Of a DNA stretch of 64,000 bases, positions 1 through 9,100 are shown one piece after another. Position numbers and translations under genes: made by a program. The number at the start of each line of letters is the position of its first letter. Within the stretch, counting starts at the first letter, position 1. The notes beneath the pieces were generated by a model. The model did not search any database. It was not told the origin of the DNA and was given only the letters and a program-made list of their open reading frames with translations. Origin of the DNA: GCA-020343675 sp964462945 (lineage in GTDB: Bacteria > Planctomycetota > Phycisphaerae > Sedimentisphaerales > Anaerobacaceae); contig CAYWZW010000008.1 of NCBI GenBank assembly GCA_964462945.1, forward strand, positions 1 through 64,000. The letters are read 5' to 3'.

Positions 1-52
1 TGGAAAAACAGAAAGCGTAGCACTTGACAGCAGGCAGCCTTTCATGAATAGG

Positions 53-87
53 GTGTGCAACTTGCCCATTAGGGGCTTGTTGCACAC
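53..87. repeat. Inverted repeat (hairpin)
   Basis: A 9-bp perfect inverted repeat (GTGTGCAAC at 53-61, GTTGCACAC at 79-87) encloses a second 4-bp stem (GCCC/GGGC) and a short loop. A T-rich stretch follows some 12 bp later, so it could terminate a transcript entering from the left edge. The T-run is not directly adjacent, so it may equally be a REP-like palindrome. Confidence 0.45.
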
Positions 88-106
88 GCGGATTCTATTT
101 TCTTAG

Positions 107-258
107 GAGTGCAGCGAAGCGGAGTCGAGACATCTGGCAGCGGATAGGATGTGTTTGTCCTTCGCGGCCAGATTTCTCCACTCCGGCCTTCGGCCTCCGG
201 TCGAAACGACAAGCGTCAAGAATGAATCGCAATCCGCCACCGAATGTCGATCGCACCC
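107..258. repeat. Dispersed repeat E, copy 1
   Basis: About 150 bp closely matching 29376-29528. Long identical blocks include GTCGAGACATCTGGCAG, GGCCTTCGGCCTCCGGTCGA and CAATCCGCCACCGAATGTCGA. The element is an imperfect palindrome in its first two thirds. In copy 2 that part is bounded by TGTCAT and ATGACA; in this copy the termini have decayed. It lies in the non-coding region before the first gene. No gene is supported from 1 to 383. Confidence 0.8.
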
Positions 259-383
259 GACAAGGGGCAACCACCCCAAAAATGCTTGAACCTTTAGGAT
301 CGATTCGGTAACCTGATGAATGTGCGAATTCTATGCTTTCAGAACAGAAACGTTGACAGATTGCAACACTGTGGGCTTAACAG

Positions 384-1298
384 ATGGAGAAGGTTGTCAG
401 ATATGCAGCATGGGCAAACCAGTTGCCCGTCCTACGAGTCTTCCTCGGTCTTATCGTGATGTGGGCTTTGGCCGCGAATACATACGCGAACGCGTACAAG
501 CCCTGGGATGAGCTGACCGAGGCGTCGTGGATCGACTTTGGTGACGCATCCACCTGGCCGAATATGTATCCGATTAACGCCGGCAGGGCGGGCGTTCGCG
601 AATCCTATCCGGTGGCCTTTTCCCCGGCGGGTGGAGGTAACAAGGCCAAAGGCATGAACGCCATCAAGTTCCGCCACGCCGGAGGGATGGCCGGGCATAG
701 AGTCTCGTCCGATCAGGCCGGCAGTTTCGAAATAGTCAATACGGGCAAGAACAATACGTTTACGGATGTCCTTCTGCTGGTGGCGATCAACGCCGGCCCC
801 GGCCCGCTTGATGACGGATTCGAAATGACGCTGCATCCGGAAGGCGCCGGAGCTTTTCATTTCGATCCGAATGACTTCGCTTTTTACGACAACCCGTTCG
901 GCAGACCCAGTGGGTACTATTTCACGACCGACCCGGCCGATCCGCACCGCACGAATCCGCCGGGCGAGCCTATAGCGTACGCCTTTGATACAGCCAGGGT
1001 TACGGTTTACGCCGTCGAAGGGATTACATCCCTGGCCCAGGATCAATCCGTCAGAATTGATTATCAGTTCAGCCGTCTGCCCGGCCCGGTCGTATTCAGC
1101 GCGTACGGTTACATCGGCACCGACCCGCTGGCCAGCATCTATCACACGAACCGCGCCTTCATCGATGCCAACGACAGCCAGCGAAATCCCGTCTCGACCT
1201 TTGCCGTCACCGTCCCAGGCGACGTGAATAAGGACCTCCGCGTGGACTTTGCCGACCTGGCCGAGATGGCTGAAAACTGGATGATCGGAACAGAATAG
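384..1298 (+). CDS. Secreted protein with dockerin-like C-terminus
   Basis: A 304-aa protein of unknown function. A hydrophobic segment at residues 19-32 ending in AANTYANA is a signal peptide, so it is secreted. The central part has no motif I recognise but looks beta-rich. The C-terminus (about residues 277-300) reads GDVNKDLRVDFADLAEMAENW, a single dockerin/EF-hand-like calcium-binding repeat that is very common at the end of secreted Phycisphaerae proteins. The 34-bp palindromic repeat F (409-442) encodes much of the signal-peptide n-region. No clear Shine-Dalgarno precedes ATG 384, so the start is uncertain. The pseudopilin-like gene follows after 19 bp. Confidence 0.75.
   Translation: MEKVVRYAAWANQLPVLRVFLGLIVMWALAANTYANAYKPWDELTEASWIDFGDASTWPNMYPINAGRAGVRESYPVAFSPAGGGNKAKGMNAIKFRHAGGMAGHRVSSDQAGSFEIVNTGKNNTFTDVLLLVAINAGPGPLDDGFEMTLHPEGAGAFHFDPNDFAFYDNPFGRPSGYYFTTDPADPHRTNPPGEPIAYAFDTARVTVYAVEGITSLAQDQSVRIDYQFSRLPGPVVFSAYGYIGTDPLASIYHTNRAFIDANDSQRNPVSTFAVTVPGDVNKDLRVDFADLAEMAENWMIGTE
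409..442. repeat. Short palindromic repeat F, copy 1
   Basis: Aligns without gaps to 29308-29341, with 28 of 34 bases identical. The core is a stem, TGGGCAA/TTGCCCG, followed by TCCTACG. It lies in frame in the N-terminal coding region of the dockerin-like gene. Confidence 0.65.
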
Positions 1299-1317
1299 CG
1301 AAAGTGAGTTCATTGCC

Positions 1318-1938
1318 GTGCGATACGATAGCGAAACATGCACTTTTTCTCTGCAATCAGGCCGACCGGCTCTTACTCTTATTGAGCTGCTTGTCGTCAT
1401 GGCCCTTATCAGCCTTGGCGTTTCGCTGGTGATTCCGGCCGTCGGACGTGCTCGCGGTCAGGCGAACGCTGTGGCCTGTCGCGCGAATCTCAGGGCGCTT
1501 GCCCTGGGTTGCCTTGTGTACGCCGGCGACCATGATTCCTTCCTGCCGACGGATGTGACCGTGGACAACCCGCATATCGGCCTGGTGAACATGCTCAGCA
1601 GCTATGTTGATGTGGGAGAAGCCTACTACTGTCCGAGCGAGACGAAGCCCGAGCTACGCCATTCCCGGCAGAACTTCCAAGCCGGCAATATCGGCTACTT
1701 CTATTACAGCTTCACTAAACGGCCGACCAGCCGCTTCCTCAGCAACTTCTTTCGTAAAACGATTCAATGGCCCCGCGTTCTCAAAGACACCATGCCCGCC
1801 GGCGTATGGGTCGCCAGCGACAGTTGGTTCAGCAATATCCCCACCGCCCATCGGTACTATAAAAAGGGCGTCAACTACGTCACCCTCGGCGCCACGGCGG
1901 AGATGGTCAAAGAAAGCCCAAGGGGGGAATTCAGATAA
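1318..1938 (+). CDS. Type II pseudopilin-like protein (prepilin N-terminal methylation motif)
   Basis: A 206-aa protein with a GTG start. After about 17 residues comes ALTLIELLVVMALISLGVSL, the prepilin-peptidase cleavage and methylation motif: cleavage before the hydrophobic helix, with Glu at position 5. The remainder contains RANLRALALGCLVYAGDHD, typical of the planctomycete pseudopilin family related to DUF1559. Such proteins are processed at the inner membrane and incorporated into pseudopili, or simply anchored; their role in this phylum is unclear. It is probably cotranscribed with the gene upstream and the one downstream (8-bp gap). Confidence 0.8.
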   Translation: MRYDSETCTFSLQSGRPALTLIELLVVMALISLGVSLVIPAVGRARGQANAVACRANLRALALGCLVYAGDHDSFLPTDVTVDNPHIGLVNMLSSYVDVGEAYYCPSETKPELRHSRQNFQAGNIGYFYYSFTKRPTSRFLSNFFRKTIQWPRVLKDTMPAGVWVASDSWFSNIPTAHRYYKKGVNYVTLGATAEMVKESPRGEFR

Positions 1939-1946
1939 CGACCGCA

Positions 1947-2684
1947 ATGAAAACTTTCCTCATCGGCATCGACGATACGGATAACCAATCCAGTCCCGGG
2001 ACGGGCCGGCTGGCCCGAAGGCTTTCCGATGAATGCGCCCGGCGGGGTCTGCGTCCTCTGGGCGTGACCCGGCACCAGTTCCTTGTTGACCCTGCGATCC
2101 CCTACACCTCGCATAACAGCGGCGCCTGTATCGGTATCGAATCCGGGAACGGCTTGGAGGATTGGGAATTCGTCTATGACTTCGTCGTCCGCAATTGTGC
2201 GGAGGGTTCCGACCCCGGCGTCTGTGTAGCGGCGGCATCGGACGTTCCCGATTTCGTTATCGAATTCGGGAATCAAGCTGCGCAAAGAGTCGTTGCAATG
2301 CCGGAGGCATTTCGCGCGGCGAGACGCGCGTCCATCTCGCTTTGCGGCTTAGGCGGCACGTGCCAGGGCGTCATCGGGGCGATCGGATCCGTCGGCCTGC
2401 GGGCTTCGGGGAACAACGGCCGTTTCATCGATTTACCCGGGCTCCGCGAGCTTCAAGGTTGTGTCGATGCCGCGGCCTTCGATCAAATCGGCGTCACCGT
2501 TGAGCATTGCTTTTCTGCGCGAGCGCCCGATGTGAACGACCGCTACGAAACGCTCGACTGGGTCCGCCCAAGACTGATCGGTGGACAAGCCGTCTTGCCA
2601 GTGCAATGGAGCCAGCAGAAAAATGCGTGGATACCTCTCGATAGAAAAGAGGACGTCTCGGGCGGACATCGTCCTCGGTCCTGA
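1947..2684 (+). CDS. TiaS-like DDTD-motif protein
   Basis: A 245-aa cytoplasmic protein. The N-terminus FLIGIDDTDNQSSPGTGRLA matches the IGIDDTDS motif of archaeal TiaS, the ATP-dependent tRNA(Ile2) agmatinylcytidine synthetase. DPAIPYTSHNSGACIGIE and GSDPGVCVA resemble the substrate-loop motifs of the same domain. TiaS has about 420 residues with C-terminal OB-fold and zinc-ribbon domains. Those are absent, so this is a stand-alone N-terminal-type domain. Bacteria normally use TilS lysidine for this anticodon, so a tRNA role should not be assumed. It overlaps the downstream membrane protein gene by about 60 bp. Confidence 0.6.
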   Translation: MKTFLIGIDDTDNQSSPGTGRLARRLSDECARRGLRPLGVTRHQFLVDPAIPYTSHNSGACIGIESGNGLEDWEFVYDFVVRNCAEGSDPGVCVAAASDVPDFVIEFGNQAAQRVVAMPEAFRAARRASISLCGLGGTCQGVIGAIGSVGLRASGNNGRFIDLPGLRELQGCVDAAAFDQIGVTVEHCFSARAPDVNDRYETLDWVRPRLIGGQAVLPVQWSQQKNAWIPLDRKEDVSGGHRPRS

Positions 2685-3213
2685 CGGTGTAAGAGGCCTG
2701 GCCCTCTCCTTGGGCGCCGGTCTCATTGCTGGCTGTCTGGCGGCATCCTTGAGATTCCACCTCGGCCTGCCCGGGCACAAGGCGCTCTTGTGGATGACGC
2801 CTGTCATTGCAGCCCGTCTGTTAGGCCGGTGCAGAACCGGAACCACGGCAGGGGCCTTGACTGCGGCCTTTGTCTCAATTGGCTTAGGCGGCAACCTGGC
2901 CGGGGACCTGCCGGGCTTGCCCCTTGTCGGTGCGGCGGGCGCTCTGATCGACGCAAGTATAGTCCGGCTGGAAAGACACAAGGCATCCGCACTGACTACT
3001 ATCGTTGTTGTTGCCTTGAGTGCGATGCTGGCGAATCTTCTATGCTGCGCCAAAAGGCTGCTCGTTCCGGCGGGCGCTGCCCCCCACGATATCTTCGGCG
3101 GCACGGGCTTTTTCATGCGTCCAATGTCCTACGGACTCTTCGGTTTTCTGGCCGGCCTTATCGCCGCAGCCGCCGCACAGCTTATCCGACGCCGCAAGAA
3201 GCCGAATCCGTAG
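2623..3213 (+). CDS. Small polytopic membrane protein
   Basis: About 196 aa if started at ATG 2623; the frame is open further upstream to 2581. It has roughly five hydrophobic segments, rich in Gly, Ala and Leu (e.g. GLALSLGAGLIAGCLAA, TTIVVVALSAMLANLL, YGLFGFLAGLIAAAAAQLI), and a basic RRRKK C-terminus. The fold resembles substrate-binding (S) subunits of ECF transporters or related small permeases, but I cannot name the substrate. The start lies inside the TiaS-like gene in another frame, which implies translational coupling. Confidence 0.6.
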   Translation: MRGYLSIEKRTSRADIVLGPDGVRGLALSLGAGLIAGCLAASLRFHLGLPGHKALLWMTPVIAARLLGRCRTGTTAGALTAAFVSIGLGGNLAGDLPGLPLVGAAGALIDASIVRLERHKASALTTIVVVALSAMLANLLCCAKRLLVPAGAAPHDIFGGTGFFMRPMSYGLFGFLAGLIAAAAAQLIRRRKKPNP

Positions 3214-3277
3214 AACAGTGTGGTCATCCCCTGAACCGGCAACAGACGAAGCGCTCGACATCCGCCAGGTTCACTTC

Positions 3278-3305
3278 TTGACATTATTCAAGGAATGGCT
3301 AAAAT
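3278..3305 (+). promoter_or_regulatory. Sigma70-type promoter for the AmmeMemoRadiSam operon
   Basis: TTGACA at 3278-3283 and TAAAAT at 3300-3305 with a 16-bp spacer. It lies about 110 bp before the radical SAM gene, in the only sizeable intergenic gap upstream of this operon. Confidence 0.55.
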
Positions 3306-3416
3306 AGTGTAGGGCAATGAAGATGACAATTTACACAGAAGAATCTCACGCAACGAGTTGACGCCGCTGTTCGAATCTTCTTCTTGCCGGATGTACAGTA
3401 AAAGCGAGGTCTGAGA

Positions 3417-4394
3417 GTGAAGGTTCAGTGCGAATTATGTCCGAAGATGTGCCTGATTCAGCCCGGCCAAAGCGGCGAATGCCGGGTGAGAATCAATGTC
3501 GATGGCGTGCTGCGGACCGTCGTGTACGGCTATCCCTGCTCAATCAATGTTGACCCGGTTGAAAAGAAGCCGGTTTTCCATTTTCTGCCCAGCAGCAAGA
3601 TTCTCTCCATTGCAACCTTCGGCTGTAACCTGCACTGCAAGAACTGCCAAAACTGGGAGATCTCTCAAGCCAATCCCGAAGAGCAAGACATCCCCGCCTA
3701 TTTCTGCCCGCCGGAGCGGCTTGTGGCGCTGAGCAAAGAGTACCACTGCCCCTCGTTGGCCTATACCTACACCGACCCAATCGTCTATTACGAGTACACG
3801 TATGATAGTGCGAAGCTGGCGAAGGAGGCGGGCATACGCAACGTTCTGGTCACAGCCGCCTATATCAACGAACAGCCGTGGAAAAAGTTGCTCGAACACG
3901 TGGACGTGGCAAGGATAGATCTGAAAGCAATTACTGAAGATTTCTACCGCGAGGTCTGTTCGGGGACGTTGAAACCGGTCCAAAACGCTTTAATCCTGGC
4001 CAAGGCGGCAGGCGTGCACGTCGAAGTGACGAACTTAGTGATTCCGACGCTTAATGACAAGGCTGAGGAGATTCGCCAGCTCGCCCGCTGGGTCAAAGCG
4101 AACCTGGGCGGTGAAACACCGCTGCATTTCTCGGGATTCTATCCTCGATACAAAATGCTTCATTTGCCGCCGACATCCTTGAAAACGCTGGAAATGGCTC
4201 GCCAAATCGGAATGAGCGAAGGTCTCGACTACGTATATATTGGCAATGTCGCCAGTACGGAAGGCCAGAACACGTATTGCCCCGGCTGCAAGAAACTGCT
4301 TATCGAACGCAGCGGCTATACGGTTCTGCAGAACCGGCTCAAAGATGGCCTCTGCCCGGAGTGCAGTAAAGAGATTTACGGAGTTTGGAAATGA
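3417..4394 (+). CDS. amrS: AmmeMemoRadiSam system radical SAM enzyme
   Basis: A 325-aa protein starting at GTG 3417 behind a GAGG ribosome-binding site. The N-terminus CELCPKMCLIQPGQSGECR is a cysteine-rich motif typical of this family. FGCNLHCKNCQNWEIS (about residue 67 on) is the radical SAM CxxxCxxC cluster-binding site. A C-terminal pair, CPGCKKL and LCPECSKEIYG, adds a zinc or auxiliary cluster site. Members occur with Memo and AMMECR1 proteins (the AmmeMemoRadiSam system), whose substrate I do not know. Here it is followed, with an ATGA overlap, by a small Tat-signal peptide gene and then the Memo-AMMECR1 fusion, so all four genes are probably one transcript. Confidence 0.9.
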   Translation: MKVQCELCPKMCLIQPGQSGECRVRINVDGVLRTVVYGYPCSINVDPVEKKPVFHFLPSSKILSIATFGCNLHCKNCQNWEISQANPEEQDIPAYFCPPERLVALSKEYHCPSLAYTYTDPIVYYEYTYDSAKLAKEAGIRNVLVTAAYINEQPWKKLLEHVDVARIDLKAITEDFYREVCSGTLKPVQNALILAKAAGVHVEVTNLVIPTLNDKAEEIRQLARWVKANLGGETPLHFSGFYPRYKMLHLPPTSLKTLEMARQIGMSEGLDYVYIGNVASTEGQNTYCPGCKKLLIERSGYTVLQNRLKDGLCPECSKEIYGVWK

Positions 4395-4588
4395 CGCGCA
4401 GAAGATTTATTCGCAAATTGACAGAAACGTGCTCGTTCATCGTCGCTGGTGCCTCTGCATTCGCCCAAAGGGCCTCGGCCCAAAAGGCGAAGCTGCGCAA
4501 ATTCGTTTGGGCTGTTCCAATGAGACAGTACCCCGGCCCTGTGAAACCCCTGCATGATATCCTCGAACAGAGCAAATGGAGCGGTTGA
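4391..4588 (+). CDS. Small Tat-signal peptide coupled to the radical SAM gene
   Basis: A 65-aa product whose ATG overlaps the radical SAM stop codon (ATGA, 4391-4394). The N-terminus MTRRRFIRKL is a twin-arginine motif followed by the hydrophobic segment CSFIVAGASAFA. A likely signal-peptidase site is ASA/QK near residue 30. The mature peptide would be only about 35 residues: basic, then FVWAVPMRQYPGPVKPLHD, ending in KWSG. No known domain is recognised. The coupling and position suggest it is a substrate or partner of the radical SAM enzyme, or a subunit of the redox complex; this is inference. An in-frame ATG at 4385 is the alternative start. Confidence 0.7.
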   Translation: MTRRRFIRKLTETCSFIVAGASAFAQRASAQKAKLRKFVWAVPMRQYPGPVKPLHDILEQSKWSG

Positions 4589-4589
4589 T

Positions 4590-6194
4590 ATGGATAGACA
4601 ATCAGGCAAATCCGACCGGCGAGAAAAGCTACTGCCCTTGCCGATTCTGTCTCTGTGTGTCTTCGGTCTTCTTTTTGCAGACGCGTGCAAGAAAGAGACT
4701 CCGGCTCCCACGAACGCAGCGGCTGCAGCCCCGGCGGAAAAACACGCCGAATCGGCCAAAGTTGTTCTGCATTCGTCGCTGGCCGGCGGGTGGTATCCTG
4801 CTGATGCTGCGGAGCTCCGCGAGCAGATTGAAGGCTTCTTTCAAAAAGCGCCGGTCGAGCCGATAGACAACGTGATTGCATTGATTTTGCCGCACGCGGG
4901 GTACCAGTACTCGGGCCAAACCGCAGCGACGGGGATCAAGACCGCCGGCAGAAAGTACAAACGCATCGTCGTTATTGGTCCCAGTCACAGGGTTCCGATG
5001 GAAGAAGTGCTCAGCGTGCCCAGGGCCACACACTACGAAACGCCTCTGGGACAGGTGCCGCTGGATGTCGAGTTTATCGACAAGCTTCTCAGCTATTCGC
5101 TGTTTCAGAACGTGCCGCAGGTGCACGAATATGAGCACAGCGTCCAGATAGAGATTCCGCTGTTGCAGTATTGTCAAAGCGGCTTCAAGCTCGTGCCTAT
5201 CGTGGCTGGCAACTGCTCGCAGGCAACCATTAGCAAGGCCGCCGAAATCTTGAAGAGCCTGGTGGACAACGAGACCCTCGTCGTCGCAAGCTCGGATTTC
5301 GTGCACTACGGGCCGAACTATGGGTACGTCCCTTTCCGCGACGACATACCGGAGCAGATCAAGAAGCTGGATATGGGGGCTTATGAGCATATTGCCCGGC
5401 TCGACGCCGCGGGTTTCCTCGATTATAGGCAGCGCACGGGGGCGACGATATGCGGCTATGTACCGATTGCGATACTGCTGTCCATGCTGAGCAAGCCGGC
5501 AGAGGCGCACTTGGCACACTATGCGACCTCCGGTGAGCTGGCCGGCGATTTCACCAATTCCGTCAGTTACCTCTCCGTCGTTTTTGCCGGCTCGTGGGAA
5601 GGCCATGCGGACGTTGAACGGCCGACAAGTAGCGCGGAATTGACAGAGGAGGATAAGAAACAGCTCCTGACTCTGGCCCGAAAAACGATCGTTTATGCCC
5701 TGCAAAACCGGCGCGTTCCGGAAGCGTCGGAGTTGGATGTCACCGTCAGCGAGGCGATGCACCGGCCGCGAGCGGCCTTTGTCACGCTAAAGAAAAACGC
5801 CATGCTCCGAGGCTGTATCGGCGACATTTTTCCTCAGCGGCCTTTATACAAGTCGGTCATTCTGAACGCGATAAACGCCTGTGTCAACGACACACGCTTT
5901 CCGCCGGTCTCGCCAGACGAGCTCAAGGACATCGCAATCGAAATCTCCGCTCTGACGGCTCCTGCACCAATCGCCTCGCCGGATCAAATCCGAATCGGCA
6001 TAGACGGCATCGTTTTGAACAAAGACGGCCATTCCGCCGTGTTCTTGCCGCAGGTGGCGCCTGAACAGGGCTGGGATGTCGATCAAATGCTCACCCAATT
6101 GTCTCGCAAGGCGCAGTTGCCCGCCGACGCCTGGAAAGAAGGCGCGAGCTTCCTGGTCTTTCAAGCGTTCGTTTTTGGCGAGAATGAGAGATGA
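4590..6194 (+). CDS. amrBA: AmmeMemoRadiSam proteins B and A fused (Memo-AMMECR1), predicted exported
   Basis: A 534-aa fusion. Residues 14-33 form a hydrophobic export signal ending in FADAC, which may be an imperfect lipobox or a plain signal peptidase site; an Ala/Pro-rich linker follows. The Memo domain (about residues 55-345) carries LPHAGYQYSG, VVIGPSHRVP, EHSVQIEIPLLQY, SSDFVHYG and TICGYVPIAILL, which include the His and Cys residues of Memo proteins. The AMMECR1 domain (about 355-530) carries MLRGCIGDIFP and VNDTRFPPVS. The start is placed at ATG 4590, immediately after the small peptide stop; the frame also opens at 4554. The stop overlaps the next gene by ATGA. Confidence 0.88.
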   Translation: MDRQSGKSDRREKLLPLPILSLCVFGLLFADACKKETPAPTNAAAAAPAEKHAESAKVVLHSSLAGGWYPADAAELREQIEGFFQKAPVEPIDNVIALILPHAGYQYSGQTAATGIKTAGRKYKRIVVIGPSHRVPMEEVLSVPRATHYETPLGQVPLDVEFIDKLLSYSLFQNVPQVHEYEHSVQIEIPLLQYCQSGFKLVPIVAGNCSQATISKAAEILKSLVDNETLVVASSDFVHYGPNYGYVPFRDDIPEQIKKLDMGAYEHIARLDAAGFLDYRQRTGATICGYVPIAILLSMLSKPAEAHLAHYATSGELAGDFTNSVSYLSVVFAGSWEGHADVERPTSSAELTEEDKKQLLTLARKTIVYALQNRRVPEASELDVTVSEAMHRPRAAFVTLKKNAMLRGCIGDIFPQRPLYKSVILNAINACVNDTRFPPVSPDELKDIAIEISALTAPAPIASPDQIRIGIDGIVLNKDGHSAVFLPQVAPEQGWDVDQMLTQLSRKAQLPADAWKEGASFLVFQAFVFGENER

Positions 6195-9100
6195 AGTTCG
6201 CCCGAGGCTTGCTGATATTCAGTTACGGCCTGTTCTCCATCGCCGCCCAGACGTTACTGTTCCGCGAGTTTGTCACCACCTTCGAGGGCAACGACATCAG
6301 CGTCGGCGTCTTTTTCGCTTCGTGGTTCCTGTGGGTCGGATTGGGGGCACTGCTCGTCCGCCGAGTCAAGAGTCCTGAGGCTCGCTCGTTCGCAGCCGCA
6401 GAGTTTTTATTTCTGGTGTACGTGCCGGCGTTTGTCCTTCAGGCCGCGCTGATCGTCGAGGCGCGAGCGATTGCCGGCCTTCAGTCGTACGCCCTGTGGT
6501 CCGTCCGCGATATCGTTCTGGTATCCATAGTCGTCAATGCGCCGGTCAGCTTTGTCACCGGGCTGCTGTTTCCCGTCGCGTGCCGATGGTTTGGGTCGGA
6601 CTCGGCGGGGCAGGGCGATAGGTTGCCTGTCTCACACGTGTACACCCTTGAAGCGGCGGGAAGTTTCATCGGCGGAATGGGCGTGACGATCCTTCTGGGT
6701 TTGGGCATGAGCCTGGCGGGGATTTTCTTCATTCTTGCCTTTGTTCTTTCCGTGTCGGTATTTGCCGTCCAGCTTGCAAGAAGTCTTGCGCCGCACGAGT
6801 TCAGCGGCTCGGCATTCAGGGCCCGGAAAATCTCTTGTGCGTTCTCTTTTCTGGTTCCTCTTGGTGTTTGTCTCTGCTTGGTCCTCGGAGCCGACAAGGC
6901 TTTGATGGATTATGTGCGGACTGTAAAATGGAGCAAGCTTCTTCCAAAGGATACTCTTGCAGGTTCATTCCAGACGGCTCAAGCCGAGTATCTCTACGGA
7001 ACGTACCAGAGTCAATGGGTTGTTGTCCGCGATGGCGGTGTGGCGGAGGCCCTGCCCGATGAAACTTCAGCCGGGCGAATAGCAGCTATCGCCCTGTGCC
7101 AAAAGCCCGATGCCAGGAAGGTTTTGGTCGTCGGCTCGGGACTTGCCCTTTGTCGCGAGCTTCTGTACCTGCCGCAGATTGAGACAGTCATGTATGCGCA
7201 TTGTGATAGCGAATACGTGCGGAAGGTCAATAAGTTCATACCTCTTGACCTTCAAATCGCCGACCCGCGATTGCACCTGCTTGCCGGGGACGCACGCTCC
7301 CTGCTGGCCGACAAAGAGCAATTATTCGACGTTGTCGTTCTCAATCTGCCCGATGCGACCAGCTCGGTTCTGAGCCGGTATTACGCCATCGAATTCTACC
7401 GGCAAATTAAAGAGTCTTTAAGTGCTGCCGGGGTGTTGGCCGTGCGAATAGCAGGGGGGGAAAACATTATGGGCACCGAGCTGATCAACCTCGGGGCCTC
7501 GACGAAGCTAACGCTTGAGAAAGTCTTCTCCAAGCTCGTTCTGGCGCCCGGCGAAGACACCTGGTTTATTGCATCGGATTCGCAAAGCATTACCGGCGAG
7601 CCCGGCACTCTGCGAGACCGTTTCGCCTCGATAAACGGGGCAGGCCGGATTTTCGCTCCGGAAGCGTTGCTCTCCGTTTATCTGCCGGACCGCGCGGCGG
7701 CAGCCCTGGAAAGTTATTCGCGTGCGGATTTACCCGAGGAGCTCTTGATCAATCGTGATTCAAAGCCTCTGACCCATTTGTACAGCTTGCTGCTCACGGC
7801 CAAGCAGTCCGGCGCGCCGGCGGCCCGGCTTGTCAAACACCTTGCCCTGGCCGGTCCGCTGCCCTTCCTTATCCCCATCCTCGTTCTTGTGATACTCAGA
7901 GGCATCTACATTTTGAAGCCGGCTCAAGAAGGCAGGCCGTCCAGCTTCGACAGCAGTTTCCTGGTTTTCTCGGCCGGCGCGGCGGGCATTGGAGCGGTGA
8001 TTGTTTTGATGTACCTTTACCAAACCCGCTTCGGCTCGCTGTATTTACACATCGGGGTAGTTTCGTCTTTGTTCATGGCCGGACTGACCGCCGGTGCGGC
8101 GTTGGCAAGATATTCGCTGGCGGCAGAGAAAGAAACTCGCACCGAGAGACTGCTGCTTCTGGCTGTATTTGTACATTCGCTCATACTCTGTGCGACTGCC
8201 TCCTGGCCGGGTGAGCAGTGGTCGCACGTGACATTTGCAGTGGCCTTTGTCCTTTGTGGTCTATGCACGGGTGGCTACTTTCCTATCGCGGCTAAGCAGT
8301 TGGCCGATTCCGGTTTTGAGACGGGCCGGGCCGGCAGCACGCTCGAAACCGCCGACCATCTCGGAGCCGCGGTAGGAGGGGTAGTGACGGGCCTTGCACT
8401 TGTCCCCGTGCTCGGCGCTAAAGTGACGCTATTTGTCTTTGTTGTGCTTGTCCTGGCCAATACGCCGCCTGCGGCGCTGAAGATATTCAAGCCGGGAAGA
8501 ACATGGTCCTTCGATGCAGCCGCTTTGCGATTTCGCGGCCTCGGCTATTGCCTGTTCGGCGTTGGTGTATCGGTCATATTATGCTCCAATCTGCTCGCCG
8601 GCGCCGGCGCTCGGCTCAGGCTTTCGCTGCCGCAGCATTCAGTTCAAGCGCTTGCCGGAGAATTGCGCGTCGAGACGCAATCCGCGGTCCTTGGCCAGGA
8701 CGCTCGCAAAGTCGATTATTTCAGAGTCCGGGACGCCAACGATTTGCTGACCGGATATATCTTCAGCTCGGAAGATTTTGCACCTGAAGTCCGGGGCTTC
8801 GGCGGCAAGATGAATCTTGCCGTTTATGCGGATGATCCTAACGGCGGACTCATTGGCTTTCATATCATTCGCTCGAATGAAACGCCGGCATATCTTGAGC
8901 TTCTCGGCCAATGGTGCGACTCCTTGCTTGGCCGTCATCTCTTTGGGCCTGGCCCGTTCGCCGGCGTTCATGCCGTAACAGGAGCCACAGTGAGCTCTGA
9001 GGCGATTCTCGCAGCGCTGCAGACATCAGGCCGCAGGTTCGCAGAGCAGGTCCTCGGCCGGGCTGTCGAGCCGGCGGCTGGCCGGGAGCCCCATCGGGCA

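Noticed and set aside
432..1400. Long minus-strand frame of 322 codons
   Set aside because: It is antisense to the dockerin-like and pseudopilin genes, which have a signal peptide, dockerin end and prepilin motif; the minus product has none.
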